Of a stretch of DNA of 58,565 nucleotides, positions 26,694-34,573 are shown in pieces (within the stretch, counting starts at the first letter, position 1; every line of letters begins with the position of its first letter). The stretch lies in the NCBI RefSeq assembly GCF_020164475.1, contig NZ_JAIQWX010000024.1, forward strand, positions 1 to 58,565. Reading direction: 5' to 3'. The notes under the pieces were generated by a model that was given only the letters and a program-made list of their open reading frames with translations, was not told the origin of the DNA and did not search any database. Both the position numbers and the translations under genes were made by a program. The stretch is from Pseudomonas sp. REP124. GTDB taxonomy: Bacteria; Pseudomonadota; Gammaproteobacteria; Pseudomonadales; Pseudomonadaceae.

Positions 26694-27608
26694 AAACACC
26701 TCCAGGGCCTGACGCCCTCACTCCAACAAAGACCGCCACTGAGCGGGCTTTCTATTTGGATGGCCAAAAACGCCGAGCCCGACTTCGATCACCGCTGGCG
26801 CCCTGAGCTCATCCGCCGCAGCGGTCGCCATTCGACTGCTGGAAATCCCGCTCCCACGTTATCTAGCGCCTTCAGCCAGTACTCGTCGCGGGTATCCAAG
26901 CAATAACCAATCGCTGGCAAGATGCGCCCGGCCGGTACCAGGTTCGCCAATGAGTCTAGTCGTTAAGTGTCGCCAGGAAGGTCAACGAGCCTGACCATTA
27001 ATCAGGTCAACCGAGCTTCGTTAACCGCCGCGGTAACCACCAAAAGTAACCACCTCGCCTGGTTACCATCGCCCGGTATCCACTCCGGTATCCGCGGTTT
27101 TAGGTCATCTCGAGGCGGATGCCCGCGGTGGTGGCCAGCATTGGTTGCCACGCTGGTTACCACGGAAACATGGGTTTCGGAGGCCATAAAAAAGGGAACC
27201 GCCACCCATGCCGACGACGCGTTACAAGGCAGGCTGTTACAAGCCCTGTTACAGCAAAATGCGCTGTTTCACGCAGAGTTTCACGCACCCTGAGTGCGCG
27301 GAAATCATCAAAGTACGCAGGCAGGTACGCACCATTGGTACGCGTTCGCACACGAAGTTCGCACGTTTAGTTCGCAGCCTAAACTGCGAACTGATCAGTG
27401 GTTACCAGTGTGGTTACCACGGTTGGTTACCAGTTTGGAATGGTAACCAGGCACAGGTTTCCACTCTGGTTGCCACGGTTGGTGCCAGCCGGGAGTGGTA
27501 ACCAAGTCATCGGGGAGTCATGGTTACAGGCAAGGTTTCAAATGAAGATACTGTGATCCGTTACGCTTACCGCTTAATAGCGAGGGTTTTTGAGGGTTGG
27601 GGGTGATC
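26694..27608. other. Gene-less 0.9-kb region rich in short repeats
   Basis: No convincing gene is present on either strand. The region is filled with short repeated words of the type GGTTACCA, GGTATCC, GTTACAAG, GTTTCACGCA, GTACGCA and GTTCGCA. It separates the ejection-protein operon from the minus-strand lipoprotein gene. Confidence 0.7.
26980..27529. repeat. Field of sequence-drifting short repeats (candidate origin or packaging site)
   Basis: Sets of 7-10-mers, each repeated two to four times, follow one another. GGTCAAC lies at 26980 and 27005; GTAACCAC at 27033 and 27046; GGTATCC at 27075 and 27087; GTTACAAG at 27221 and 27236, with GTTACAG at 27248. GTTTCACGCA lies at 27266 and 27278; GTACGC at 27313, 27325 and 27338; GTTCGCA at 27344, 27357 and 27370. 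TGGTTACCA lies at 27060, 27154, 27399, 27411 and 27424, with inverted TGGTAACCA at 27441 and 27496. Spacing is mostly 11-15 bp, near one helical turn. Confidence 0.75.
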
Positions 27609-28121
27609 TCAAAACTGGGCAGGGGGTGCTTTCGAGCAATGGTAAGTTGGAGGGTTGCTGGCATAAACCACGCCATCATCGTAATAACGATAGTCACCGT
27701 TTAGCCGATTCAAAGTGTGATGTTCTAACGTTGGCTTGCCGGTCACCGGATTTTGAACGCCAGAAGTCCATTTGACCTCATCCTCGGTGATGACTGCGAC
27801 CACGCCATTGGCCGCTTTCGAAGCAATATCCAAATGGATCGTTTTTGTATAGCGCTGGCCGTTAATCGCTGCCTCGCAAAGTAAGTTAAATGGCCCGGAG
27901 GTGGCTGCGGCGGCCGAAGAGACAGAAGGGGTGAGACTGATGGGCGCTGGCTCTTGCGAAGTAACTACCAGGCCAGCAGCCTTTACAACGGCGATGGCCT
28001 TTTCCAGAGGGATGGGCTTTTCAGCACCCAGAATGCAACTTTGAATGTCTGAAAATTTGTGGTCGCACCCGCTTATGCCCAGCAACATGCAGGCGCCTGC
28101 AAGAATAATTATTGCTCTCAT
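27609..28121 (-). CDS. Putative lipoprotein
   Basis: A 170-residue secreted protein with a lipobox ISGC (Cys19) after a hydrophobic signal, so it is probably a lipid-anchored envelope protein. The rest has no family I recognise: CEAAINGQRYTKTIHLDI, GVVAVITEDEVKWTSG and a C-terminal YDDGVVYASNPPTYHC. A GGAG site precedes the ATG. As cargo of an integrative element it could serve in surface exclusion, but that is speculation. Confidence 0.72.
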   Translation of the reverse strand: MRAIIILAGACMLLGISGCDHKFSDIQSCILGAEKPIPLEKAIAVVKAAGLVVTSQEPAPISLTPSVSSAAAATSGPFNLLCEAAINGQRYTKTIHLDIASKAANGVVAVITEDEVKWTSGVQNPVTGKPTLEHHTLNRLNGDYRYYDDGVVYASNPPTYHCSKAPPAQF

Positions 28122-28372
28122 GTGATCTCCATTAAAAACAAGGACGCAGACCCAACTCTCAACTTTTAACATGGTGTCCGATGCAATTGCACCGAACTTA
28201 TTCGGGCCGCTTTCAAACAGCCTCTAGCCAGTGCAAAGTCAACGTTTGAACATCCAAGTGCCTGCGTGTAGAAAACAACACTCTGCGTAGGAATAAACAC
28301 GGTTTACGCACAGTGACCACTACCGACCGCAATCCCACCCACTTTCCCAAAACGAGTGGTGGTGAGAACGCC

Positions 28373-29323
28373 TCAGTGTGGCGCTATTGCCACGTCTGCC
28401 CCGGGGATTCGCTTAAGCAAGTCGGCGAGTTGCCTGGCCAGCCGATCAGCACGTTCCTTTTCCCGCCCAGCCTTCAGCAGCGCTATCTCCAATGCGTGAT
28501 CAACCTCGTCCAGACTGTTAGCTCGCTTTTCTAATGTGATCTCCAGTTCCTCAAGCGCCCGCTGGGCCTGCCGGTGTTCGACCGCCTGCCGATCCAGAGC
28601 CGCCTGCCGCGCCTTTAGCGCCACAGTGGCTGAGCGCTGAAGCTTGTCCTGTATAGCCGAAGTTTTCGCCCTCAGCAGCAGAGCCTTGTAGTTTGGCATC
28701 TGTATGCCTATGGCAGCAGCGGCCAAGTCTGCACGATCAACGATGGGATCAGCAGCAACGAGCGCCAGGTAATACTGGCTGACCTTCTGGTGGGTGGCTT
28801 TCGATCCTTCGACGCCGCGCAACAGCCCGAAAGGCTTCCCGCACCACTGGTGGAAATCAGTCTGCATCCTGCGTAGCTTGGCGGCACCACCGAGGAAGTC
28901 ACGCGCCGACAGCCTTCCGTCCTTGGTCAACGGCACTACATACGCGACGAGGTGGGGCGTCCTCTCATCCAGGTGAACGGTAGCGCTGACAATATTCGCT
29001 CCGCCGTGCCGCGCCTTCAGCCAGGCCATGGCCCGATTAAAGTAGCCGCCCGTGTCGGGCATCGTGCCGCCGTGACGGGCGAATGCCTCGGGGCTGGCGG
29101 TGATCAGATATTCAATGCAGAGCACCGCCCCCTTGCGCCTGCGTTCTGGCAGCTTGGCCAAGACCGCATTGGCAAGACCGCCAGCAGTCGACGCGCCACC
29201 AACGTGCACATTGGCCGCGCCATTGGAGTTCGGTGTGGGCATCTCTCGAAAGGTGTGTCGACCAGATCCAATAATCCCAGCGACCGACTTCAGCTTTTTT
29301 GTTCTTAGTATCGTGTAAGACAT
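28373..29323 (-). CDS. MobV-family relaxase (Mob_Pre)
   Basis: A 316-residue plasmid-mobilisation relaxase. The N-terminus MSYTILRTKKLKSVAGI and TPNSNGAANVHVGG correspond to Mob_Pre motif I. LCIEYLITASPEAF is the family core, and HLDERTPHLVAYVVPL is the metal-binding motif III (HxDExTPH). The C-terminal 110 residues form a coiled coil. The ATG at 29323 has GGGGGAGG upstream. With no type IV secretion genes, it would depend on a helper conjugative element. An IR with a pMV158-like nick sequence lies about 80 bp upstream. Confidence 0.88.
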   Translation of the reverse strand: MSYTILRTKKLKSVAGIIGSGRHTFREMPTPNSNGAANVHVGGASTAGGLANAVLAKLPERRRKGAVLCIEYLITASPEAFARHGGTMPDTGGYFNRAMAWLKARHGGANIVSATVHLDERTPHLVAYVVPLTKDGRLSARDFLGGAAKLRRMQTDFHQWCGKPFGLLRGVEGSKATHQKVSQYYLALVAADPIVDRADLAAAAIGIQMPNYKALLLRAKTSAIQDKLQRSATVALKARQAALDRQAVEHRQAQRALEELEITLEKRANSLDEVDHALEIALLKAGREKERADRLARQLADLLKRIPGADVAIAPH

Positions 29324-29404
29324 GACTGCCTCCCCCGTGCTGAGTGTTTTCATCTTCAGCGTGCAGGTGGAGCAAAGACCTGCGCAAGCCGCCCCAAGCG
29401 AAGC

Positions 29405-29423
29405 TTGTGTACTCACTACACAA
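29405..29423 (-). other. Candidate oriT inverted repeat
   Basis: TTGTGTA and TACACAA flank a 5-nt loop. Read on the relaxase strand the centre is TAGTGAG followed by TACAC, close to the TAGTGTG/TTATAC nick region of the MobV plasmid pMV158. Its position just upstream of the relaxase gene fits an oriT. Confidence 0.5.
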
Positions 29424-29606
29424 ACTACGTTTGTTGTTCGCTTCCTGCGGAAGAAAAGCAGCGCCAGAGCACACTGCCTTTGCGACTTCCCTATCGTGAT
29501 ATCGCCGACCTCAAACGCCACAAACGACAAGTGTGGAATTAACACCATGAGCGCCCTGATGGATAAGCGCTGCTACGCTTTCGTTTTTTCGAATGGAGTC
29601 GATGCG

Positions 29607-29825
29607 ATGCCTTCCCCGGAATACTCTCTCCCCGACGTCCTTGAACGCATGTATCAAAACCAGCTCGCTTTGGAGGCTGCTTTGATGGAGCTGACGTTAT
29701 TGGTCGAAAGCCAGGGGCATGGCGAGACCGGCGACAATGTTCGCGGTGCTCTGGACGTGATTGGCGAAAACGTCGGCCATATCAATCAAGGGTTGGCCAG
29801 GCTGAAGTCGCAGAGCGCGAAATAA
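29607..29825 (+). CDS. Small helical protein upstream of right-end alpA
   Basis: A 72-residue acidic, helical protein (LPDVLERMYQNQLALEAALM). I place the start at 29607, which has GGAG 8 nt upstream; an in-frame ATG at 29547 is possible. It precedes the AlpA gene by 42 bp on the same strand. Function unknown. Confidence 0.55.
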   Translation: MPSPEYSLPDVLERMYQNQLALEAALMELTLLVESQGHGETGDNVRGALDVIGENVGHINQGLARLKSQSAK

Positions 29826-29867
29826 ACCAACATCGGAGTCAGAGATCGATCAGAGACGAGGCAAGAT

Positions 29868-30059
29868 ATGACTGAGAGCATTGATCGTTTCCTGCGCCTT
29901 GACGAGGTACTCCATATAACAGGTCTCGGGCGAAACACGATTTATCGGCGGATCAGGGAGGGCACCTTCCCCAAACAGATCAGGATAGGCCCAAACTCAG
30001 TGGCCTGGCGTCAGTCAGCAATCGTTAAATGGATGTCCGATCCGACCCCGGGCAAGTGA
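29868..30059 (+). CDS. AlpA family DNA-binding regulator (right copy)
   Basis: A 63-residue helix-turn-helix protein with the signature ITGLGRNTIYRRIREGTFPK followed by QIRIGPNSVAWRQSAIVKWM. It is a clear relative of the left-end AlpA. It lies about 190 bp before the right arm-type sites and may act as recombination directionality factor or excision activator. Confidence 0.9.
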   Translation: MTESIDRFLRLDEVLHITGLGRNTIYRRIREGTFPKQIRIGPNSVAWRQSAIVKWMSDPTPGK

Positions 30060-30247
30060 AGGTTTTAAAGACGGGAGCTTCGTTTTCTCACTTATAGTCA
30101 GTGCATACGGTCGCTGCTGAGCAAATGGTCAAAACTCGGAAGTCCAAAGCCGTTAGTGTGATACCGTTCGTCCGACCGACAGCACTGCCTAAATATCTCT
30201 GGTAGTGACACGTAAACGATGGAAAAACCGGTGCTAGATTCTAAAAA

Positions 30248-30268
30248 GCGAGTAGATTTGTGAGTAGA
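30248..30268. promoter_or_regulatory. Right arm-type integrase sites (candidate)
   Basis: GCGAGTAGA (30248) and GTGAGTAGA (30260) repeat with the same 12-bp phase as the left-end pair at 13807/13819. Confidence 0.6.
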
Positions 30269-30320
30269 TCTATCGCCACACTGAAAAATTATTCAACCAA
30301 TACAGTAAGTTATCAAAGCA

Positions 30321-30419
30321 GTTCGATTCCGTCTCTGGCACCACCTTCCGTTTTCAGGTGGTGCCAAGCACACCTGAAGACACACAGAAAGCCCGCCTCG
30401 TGCGGGCTTTTTGCTTTCT
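30321..30419 (+). repeat. attR: right direct repeat with a one-base deletion
   Basis: The copy of 13670-13769 includes the tRNA 3' fragment, hairpin and terminator. TCTCTGGG of the tRNA reads TCTCTGG here, so one acceptor-strand G is missing. Three further substitutions lie near the terminator. Confidence 0.92.
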
Positions 30420-30599
30420 GCGATTCTTGACCGCCCTCCCCCGGCTCGCCCGCGTCAAAAGCCATGACCTGCCGCCTTCGAAAAACACAATTTGTAGACC
30501 AAACAGCGTTGACCCTCACCTTGACGCACGGATAATCCCGTCGCAGATTTGTGGTGTGCCCAGCCTATCCACAAAGCACCAACAGGGAGCGATTGGATC

Positions 30600-31061
30600 A
30601 TGGCCGTTTGCAACGCCAACGACGTGGCGGACTACCTCATAAATTTCGCCAGGGAACACGGCGACTACCTCACGCCGCTGAAACTTCAAAAGCTGGTTTT
30701 CTATGCCGACGCCTGGCACATGGTCGTCAAGAGCGGCCAAGAGTTGATTCCTGACCGATTTGAAGCATGGGTGCACGGCCCAGTGGTGCGAAGCATTTAT
30801 CAGCGCTTCAACCACTACCGCTGGAACCCCATCACTGAAGAACTCCCCGCCTCGAACCTTGCTGAAGAGACAGCGGATTTCCTGAATGAGGTGTACAAGG
30901 TCTTCGGTGGTTTTTCGGGGTATGAGCTGGAGCAGCTCACCCACCAGGAGGAACCGTGGAAAACGGCGAGAGGCATGCTGCCTGCCGACGCGTCATGCAC
31001 TGAGATGATCGACAAGGATCTTACTCGCCGGTTCTATACCCAAATGTCAGCTGCACAGTAA
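30600..31061 (+). CDS. SocA/Panacea-domain antitoxin-like protein
   Basis: A 153-residue protein of the Panacea (DUF4065, SocA-like) family: ANDVADYLINFAREHGDYLT at the start, then LTPLKLQKLVFYADAWHM and the HGPVVRSIYQRF motif. ELEQLTHQEEPWKTAR near residue 112 is also a family hallmark. Panacea proteins neutralise many unrelated toxins, some as proteolytic adaptors. The small gene 2 bp downstream is the likely toxin. The pair lies just outside attR. Confidence 0.88.
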   Translation: MAVCNANDVADYLINFAREHGDYLTPLKLQKLVFYADAWHMVVKSGQELIPDRFEAWVHGPVVRSIYQRFNHYRWNPITEELPASNLAEETADFLNEVYKVFGGFSGYELEQLTHQEEPWKTARGMLPADASCTEMIDKDLTRRFYTQMSAAQ

Positions 31062-31063
31062 GC

Positions 31064-31492
31064 ATGGCGAAAGGAACGTCCATCAAGGCTGGAAAGTTAA
31101 CTGCCAGCCCGAACATCAAGGCTGGTGATCCAGATAGGCCCAAACTGCTGAGCTTTTCATTTCGCCATATGGATCGCCATCACCAAAAGTTCGATTACTC
31201 CGACCGGGATGCCGGCTATTTCTGCAAAGTTATCGAACGGCTTTCAGCGCTGAGCTCATGCACGGTTCAGCAACTGTACGCGGAGCGCTCAGCAGCATTG
31301 CGAGCTCACCCTATTGCATGGGATGACACTACCGAGCCGAACGGATTCTGCCACTTGAATGAGCAGCTCCGTCAAAGCCGCCCCTACCAATTCAGCATAT
31401 CGAGCAACGCCCATGGAAGGATTCACGGCTTCTTCCTGGATCACGTGTTCCACATTGTTTGGCTCGACCCGGCCCACAGTTTGTACGCGTAG
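31064..31492 (+). CDS. Candidate toxin partner of the Panacea antitoxin
   Basis: A 142-residue basic protein starting 2 bp after the Panacea gene. The core (LSFSFRHMDRHHQKFDYSDR, then YFCKVIERLSALS) and the end (HGRIHGFFLDHVFHIVWLDP) look like a compact alpha/beta fold. The assignment as toxin rests on operon position with a SocA/Panacea gene; no catalytic motif is certain. Confidence 0.65.
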   Translation: MAKGTSIKAGKLTASPNIKAGDPDRPKLLSFSFRHMDRHHQKFDYSDRDAGYFCKVIERLSALSSCTVQQLYAERSAALRAHPIAWDDTTEPNGFCHLNEQLRQSRPYQFSISSNAHGRIHGFFLDHVFHIVWLDPAHSLYA

Positions 31493-31596
31493 ACCACCTG
31501 CCATCAAAACGGAACACTACGGCTGCCCCCGCAAAGGATTGTTCATCCGCATCACGAGGACTATCGTTGGCCACTACCCGCAAAGGTCCGACGCCG

Positions 31597-32571
31597 ATGA
31601 ACCTGCAGGACATGCCCTCACTGGCTCCCAACCAAATCGAGCTGCAACTGGCAGCTGATGTCGCGGGCGAGCCGTTCAAGCAAGCCGCCGCCGACGGCTT
31701 CATCCTCGGCGGTTTCACCTGGCGACACGCTGCCCAGGACGCATGCCGCCCGGTCGTCATCATCAACGCCGCCACCTCGGTTCGCTGCCGACACTACTCG
31801 CGCTTTGCCGATTACCTGTTCGCCAACGATTTCGATGTCATCACCTATGACTACCGCGGTATTGGTGAGTCGCGCCCGGCATCGATCAAAGAACTCGAAG
31901 CCTCTTGGACCGATTGGGGTGCGCTGGATTTCGAGGCAATGCTCAAGCGCACACAGCGCGAGTTTCCGGGGCAGCCCGTCGATGTGGTCGCTCATAGCTT
32001 TGGCGGCTGTGCAGCGGGCTTGGGAGCTTCTGGTGCGATTATTCGACGGGTAGTGACGGTCGGGGCACAGTTCGCTTACTGGCGCGATTACGCGCCGGCT
32101 CACCGCTGGCGCATGTTCGGCAAATGGCATGTGGTGATGCCGATCGTGACGATGCTGTGCGGATTCTTTCCCGGCAAACGGCTGGGCTGGCTTGAAGACA
32201 CTCCCTCAGGCGTAGTCCGCGACTGGGCCACACCCACTCCACGCTACGAAACACGCCCCAGCGGCCGCCTGCTGCACGAATCCACTGGCGGCCTACCCTT
32301 CGCCGCCCTGAAAGCGAAAATCCTCGCCATCAGCATCAGCGACGATCCCTATGGCACCATCCCGGCCATCGAGCGCCTGCTGAGCTACTTCACCGGCAGT
32401 GCCAATACCCACCTGCGCATCGCTCCGGAAGACATCGGCGAGAAAGAAGTCGGACATTTCGCCTTTTTTCGCAGCGCATACCAAGCCACACTATGGCCCA
32501 TCGCATTGTCCTGGCTGCAGCACGGCGAACTGGCACCCGGCACTCCCGGGCAGACCGTGCCACGCACCTGA
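31597..32571 (+). CDS. Alpha/beta hydrolase (serine aminopeptidase S33-like)
   Basis: This 324-residue cytosolic enzyme has the nucleophile elbow AHSFGG (about residue 135), an YDYRGIGESRP oxyanion/strand segment (about 85), and a late His in EVGHFAFFR. The substrate is unknown; the family includes esterases and lipases. No signal peptide is seen. I start at 31597 because the protein begins there with a normal N-terminus (MNLQDMPSLAP), although the ribosome site AAAGG is 10 nt away; the frame is open further upstream. Confidence 0.8.
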   Translation: MNLQDMPSLAPNQIELQLAADVAGEPFKQAAADGFILGGFTWRHAAQDACRPVVIINAATSVRCRHYSRFADYLFANDFDVITYDYRGIGESRPASIKELEASWTDWGALDFEAMLKRTQREFPGQPVDVVAHSFGGCAAGLGASGAIIRRVVTVGAQFAYWRDYAPAHRWRMFGKWHVVMPIVTMLCGFFPGKRLGWLEDTPSGVVRDWATPTPRYETRPSGRLLHESTGGLPFAALKAKILAISISDDPYGTIPAIERLLSYFTGSANTHLRIAPEDIGEKEVGHFAFFRSAYQATLWPIALSWLQHGELAPGTPGQTVPRT

Positions 32572-32607
32572 ATCATTGCTCATTCAACGAATTACGGAAC
32601 GACGCCC

Positions 32608-33024
32608 ATGGCCTCCGCCAACAAGCAGCAGAAACGCGCCTCCCGCGCCAAGGCCAAAGCCAAGCAGAACCGCACCCAGCGCGCCGCCGCGCCGGTGGAG
32701 CTGGACCCGAATGACGAGCGTATCGATTTCGAATCGGTGGACCTGACCGAGCTGTTCAAGAAGATGATCGACGCCGAGAAAACCAGCCAGCAGGCCATGT
32801 GCCTGGCCTTCCTCGAAGACCCGCTGCTGGAGCTGGTGTACGAGCAGGAAGGCGAAGAAGGCGCGATGGACTTCATCCTCGCCGCGCTGATCGAATACCG
32901 CCAGTGGTCCACCGAAACCGACGAAGCCGGCGCCCTGGCCTGGATCGAATCCCCGGCCTTCCAGGCCGACTACGTGGCTGCATCCGACGCCATCGCCGCG
33001 CAAACCCAACAGAAACCGAACTGA
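32608..33024 (+). CDS. Basic-N-terminus hypothetical protein, tandem paralogue 1
   Basis: A 138-residue protein with a Lys/Arg/Ala-rich N-terminus (KQQKRASRAKAKAKQNR) and an acidic helical C-terminus. It shares the first 17 residues and the domain pattern with the next gene, 6 bp downstream, so they are a tandem duplication. The N-terminus may bind nucleic acid. Family not recognised. Confidence 0.75.
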   Translation: MASANKQQKRASRAKAKAKQNRTQRAAAPVELDPNDERIDFESVDLTELFKKMIDAEKTSQQAMCLAFLEDPLLELVYEQEGEEGAMDFILAALIEYRQWSTETDEAGALAWIESPAFQADYVAASDAIAAQTQQKPN

Positions 33025-33030
33025 GTTCCC

Positions 33031-33483
33031 ATGGCCTCCCTGAACAAGCAACAGAAACGCGCAAAACGCGCCAAGGCAAAAGCCAAACAGATCAATATCC
33101 ACGGCAGAAAGCCACTCGCCCTGGACGATGAGCAAGGCCACCTCGCCGAGCCTATCCCGGAATACACCCTGGCCATGTTCAGCAAGATGCGTGACGCCGA
33201 AGCCGCCAGCCGCAGCGAAATGCTCTCGATCCTGCTGAACGATCTCTCCGGGATCATCAACGATCACCCCGAACTGCTGGACCTGGAAAACGCCGACAAC
33301 GAAGCCATGGCCTCCACCCACCTGGCCGCCGACATGCTGATCGACTACCGCATGTGGGCCGACGGCATGGACCGCGAAACCGCCCAGGCCTGGCTGAGCG
33401 AGCCGCAGTTCATCAAGGACTTCGGCGACGCGCTGGATGCGTACCGCCAGTCGCTGGAAGCTCAGGAAGAAAAAGGCGAGTAA
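33031..33483 (+). CDS. Basic-N-terminus hypothetical protein, tandem paralogue 2
   Basis: A 150-residue paralogue of the preceding protein (KQQKRAKRAKAKAKQ at the start; LIDYRMWADGMDRETAQAWL matches LIEYRQWSTETDEAGALAWI). The paralogues diverged strongly in the middle but keep their ends. A strong terminator follows 15 bp after the stop. Confidence 0.75.
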   Translation: MASLNKQQKRAKRAKAKAKQINIHGRKPLALDDEQGHLAEPIPEYTLAMFSKMRDAEAASRSEMLSILLNDLSGIINDHPELLDLENADNEAMASTHLAADMLIDYRMWADGMDRETAQAWLSEPQFIKDFGDALDAYRQSLEAQEEKGE

Positions 33484-33497
33484 CTCGCCGGTGCTGC

Positions 33498-33544
33498 AAA
33501 CAAAAACGGCCGCTCGTCATCACTGACAGCGGCCGTTTTTTATC
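33498..33544 (+). terminator. Terminator, repeat copy 1
   Basis: AAACGGCCGCT and AGCGGCCGTTT arms surround a CGTCATCACTGAC-type loop, flanked by A and T tracts, so it can work on both strands. The same roughly 47-bp sequence recurs at 34418 and 35228. Confidence 0.9.
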
Positions 33545-33577
33545 AACGACGATGTTACAAGGCGATGCGCGATCCAT

Positions 33578-33710
33578 GTAGCAGCTGGCGAAGCCTGCGT
33601 TCGGCTGCGCAGCAGTCGTGAAATCAGGCAACACGATGCTTCTGACAGACCTCGTACTCAGGTTTTACGACTGCTTCGCAGCCGAACGCAGGCTTCGCCA
33701 GCTGCTACAG
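33578..33710. repeat. Inverted repeat pair (REP-like)
   Basis: Two arms of about 42 bp (GTAGCAGCTGGCGAAGCCTG... and its complement ...CAGGCTTCGCCAGCTGCTAC) face each other across about 45 bp. It is another repetitive palindrome class typical of fluorescent pseudomonads. Confidence 0.85.
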
Positions 33711-33831
33711 GTCCTGCGGCAACTTAAATGGCTGGGATTAAGGCCCCCTCGCCACAGTAATGTGTTCGGCTTAACTGACAGACATTGGCTGTATTCAGCG
33801 ACCTGCATGAATTAAGGGTTCCCACTCAGGC

Positions 33832-34152
33832 TCAAGCACCTTCCAGACGCGGAATCTCCATGCCGATTTTCTTACTGGCAGTGCTCCAGTCGCCCTTGGT
33901 GATAGAAAGGGCCTGGTAACCCGCATCGATCAGGTCGCACGCATACCATCTGTTATAGGTGAACATAAGCACGAGATTGGTCAGGCCTCCGGTGAAACAA
34001 GCCAGGATGAACATGATCACAGCCCACTTGATATCACCGCGAAACAACGGTGCAATAAATCCGAAAACGAATACCGACCACGAGAAGCCGATTGGCGCCT
34101 TTTTCAAAACGCCGGTGTCTGGGTTTCTGAAAGTTACCAACGTAAACGCCAT
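33832..34152 (-). CDS. HrgC-like small membrane protein
   Basis: A 106-residue protein with two membrane helices (WSVFVFGFIAPLF, then WAVIMFILACFTGGLTNLVL) and a conserved MFTYNRWYACDLIDAGYQA segment, similar to HrgC/DUF2628-type proteins. I use the ATG at 34152 with GGAG 7 nt upstream; an upstream ATG in frame gives an unlikely N-terminus. Function unknown. Confidence 0.72.
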   Translation of the reverse strand: MAFTLVTFRNPDTGVLKKAPIGFSWSVFVFGFIAPLFRGDIKWAVIMFILACFTGGLTNLVLMFTYNRWYACDLIDAGYQALSITKGDWSTASKKIGMEIPRLEGA

Positions 34153-34417
34153 GCCTCTCTCCTTGATGCCCCATTGGGTTGGCTCTGTCCAATCGTTATA
34201 GGAGCGGGCACAGGCAAATGCATCCATGACTTAGTGTCTGATGATGACACTGACAGCGAGGAGTAACGGAGGGACTTGGCCGTGAAGGCCAATCGAACAA
34301 TCCATGCTCCGAAGCTCCATCGCATTCGGAAACACTGCGATGCACACTCCCACGACGGCCGCTATTTTGGCATTAGCGTTTCCATTGGGCGCGCCTTGTA
34401 AAAAAACGCCTCAGAGA

Positions 34418-34464
34418 AAACAAAAACGGCCGCTCGTCATCACTGACAGCGGCCGTTTTTTATC
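34418..34464 (+). terminator. Terminator, repeat copy 2
   Basis: Identical over about 47 bp to the copy at 33498. No plus-strand gene ends just before it; it sits upstream of vapB, so it may close a degraded unit or arise by duplication. Confidence 0.88.
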
Positions 34465-34573
34465 ACTTCCAAAATCCGCGTTTCTCTGCCAGCCATGTAT
34501 ATCCCATTGACATATCCCTTATGAAGCCTATCCTTTGAGCACATCATTCCAGCCAAACGCGCAGGAGGTCCAA

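Larger units (their letters stand above)
13670..30419. mobile_element. Integrative element in tRNA-Phe with satellite-like and mobilizable features
   Basis: The direct repeats at 13670-13769 and 30321-30419 enclose a tRNA-type integrase next to the tRNA, two AlpA-like regulators, a P4-type immunity-RNA module, a Toprim plus DUF3631 replication module, two phage ejection proteins and a MobV relaxase. There is no conjugation apparatus and no phage head, tail or terminase gene. It would need a helper for transfer, whether a conjugative element (relaxase) or a phage (ejection proteins). Base composition and small overlapping genes differ from flanking core genes. Confidence 0.88.

Noticed and set aside
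27208..27501. 97-codon open frame across the repeat field
   Set aside because: It has no good ribosome site and its translation simply mirrors the short DNA repeats; Cys/Arg-rich without a family pattern.
26980..27529. CRISPR array
   Set aside because: Repeats are only 7-10 bp, change in sequence along the region, and spacers are 4-12 bp. No cas genes are present.
32584..33321. 245-codon minus-strand frame opposite the tandem paralogues
   Set aside because: It covers both plus-strand genes in antisense; the plus genes show paralogy to each other and normal starts.
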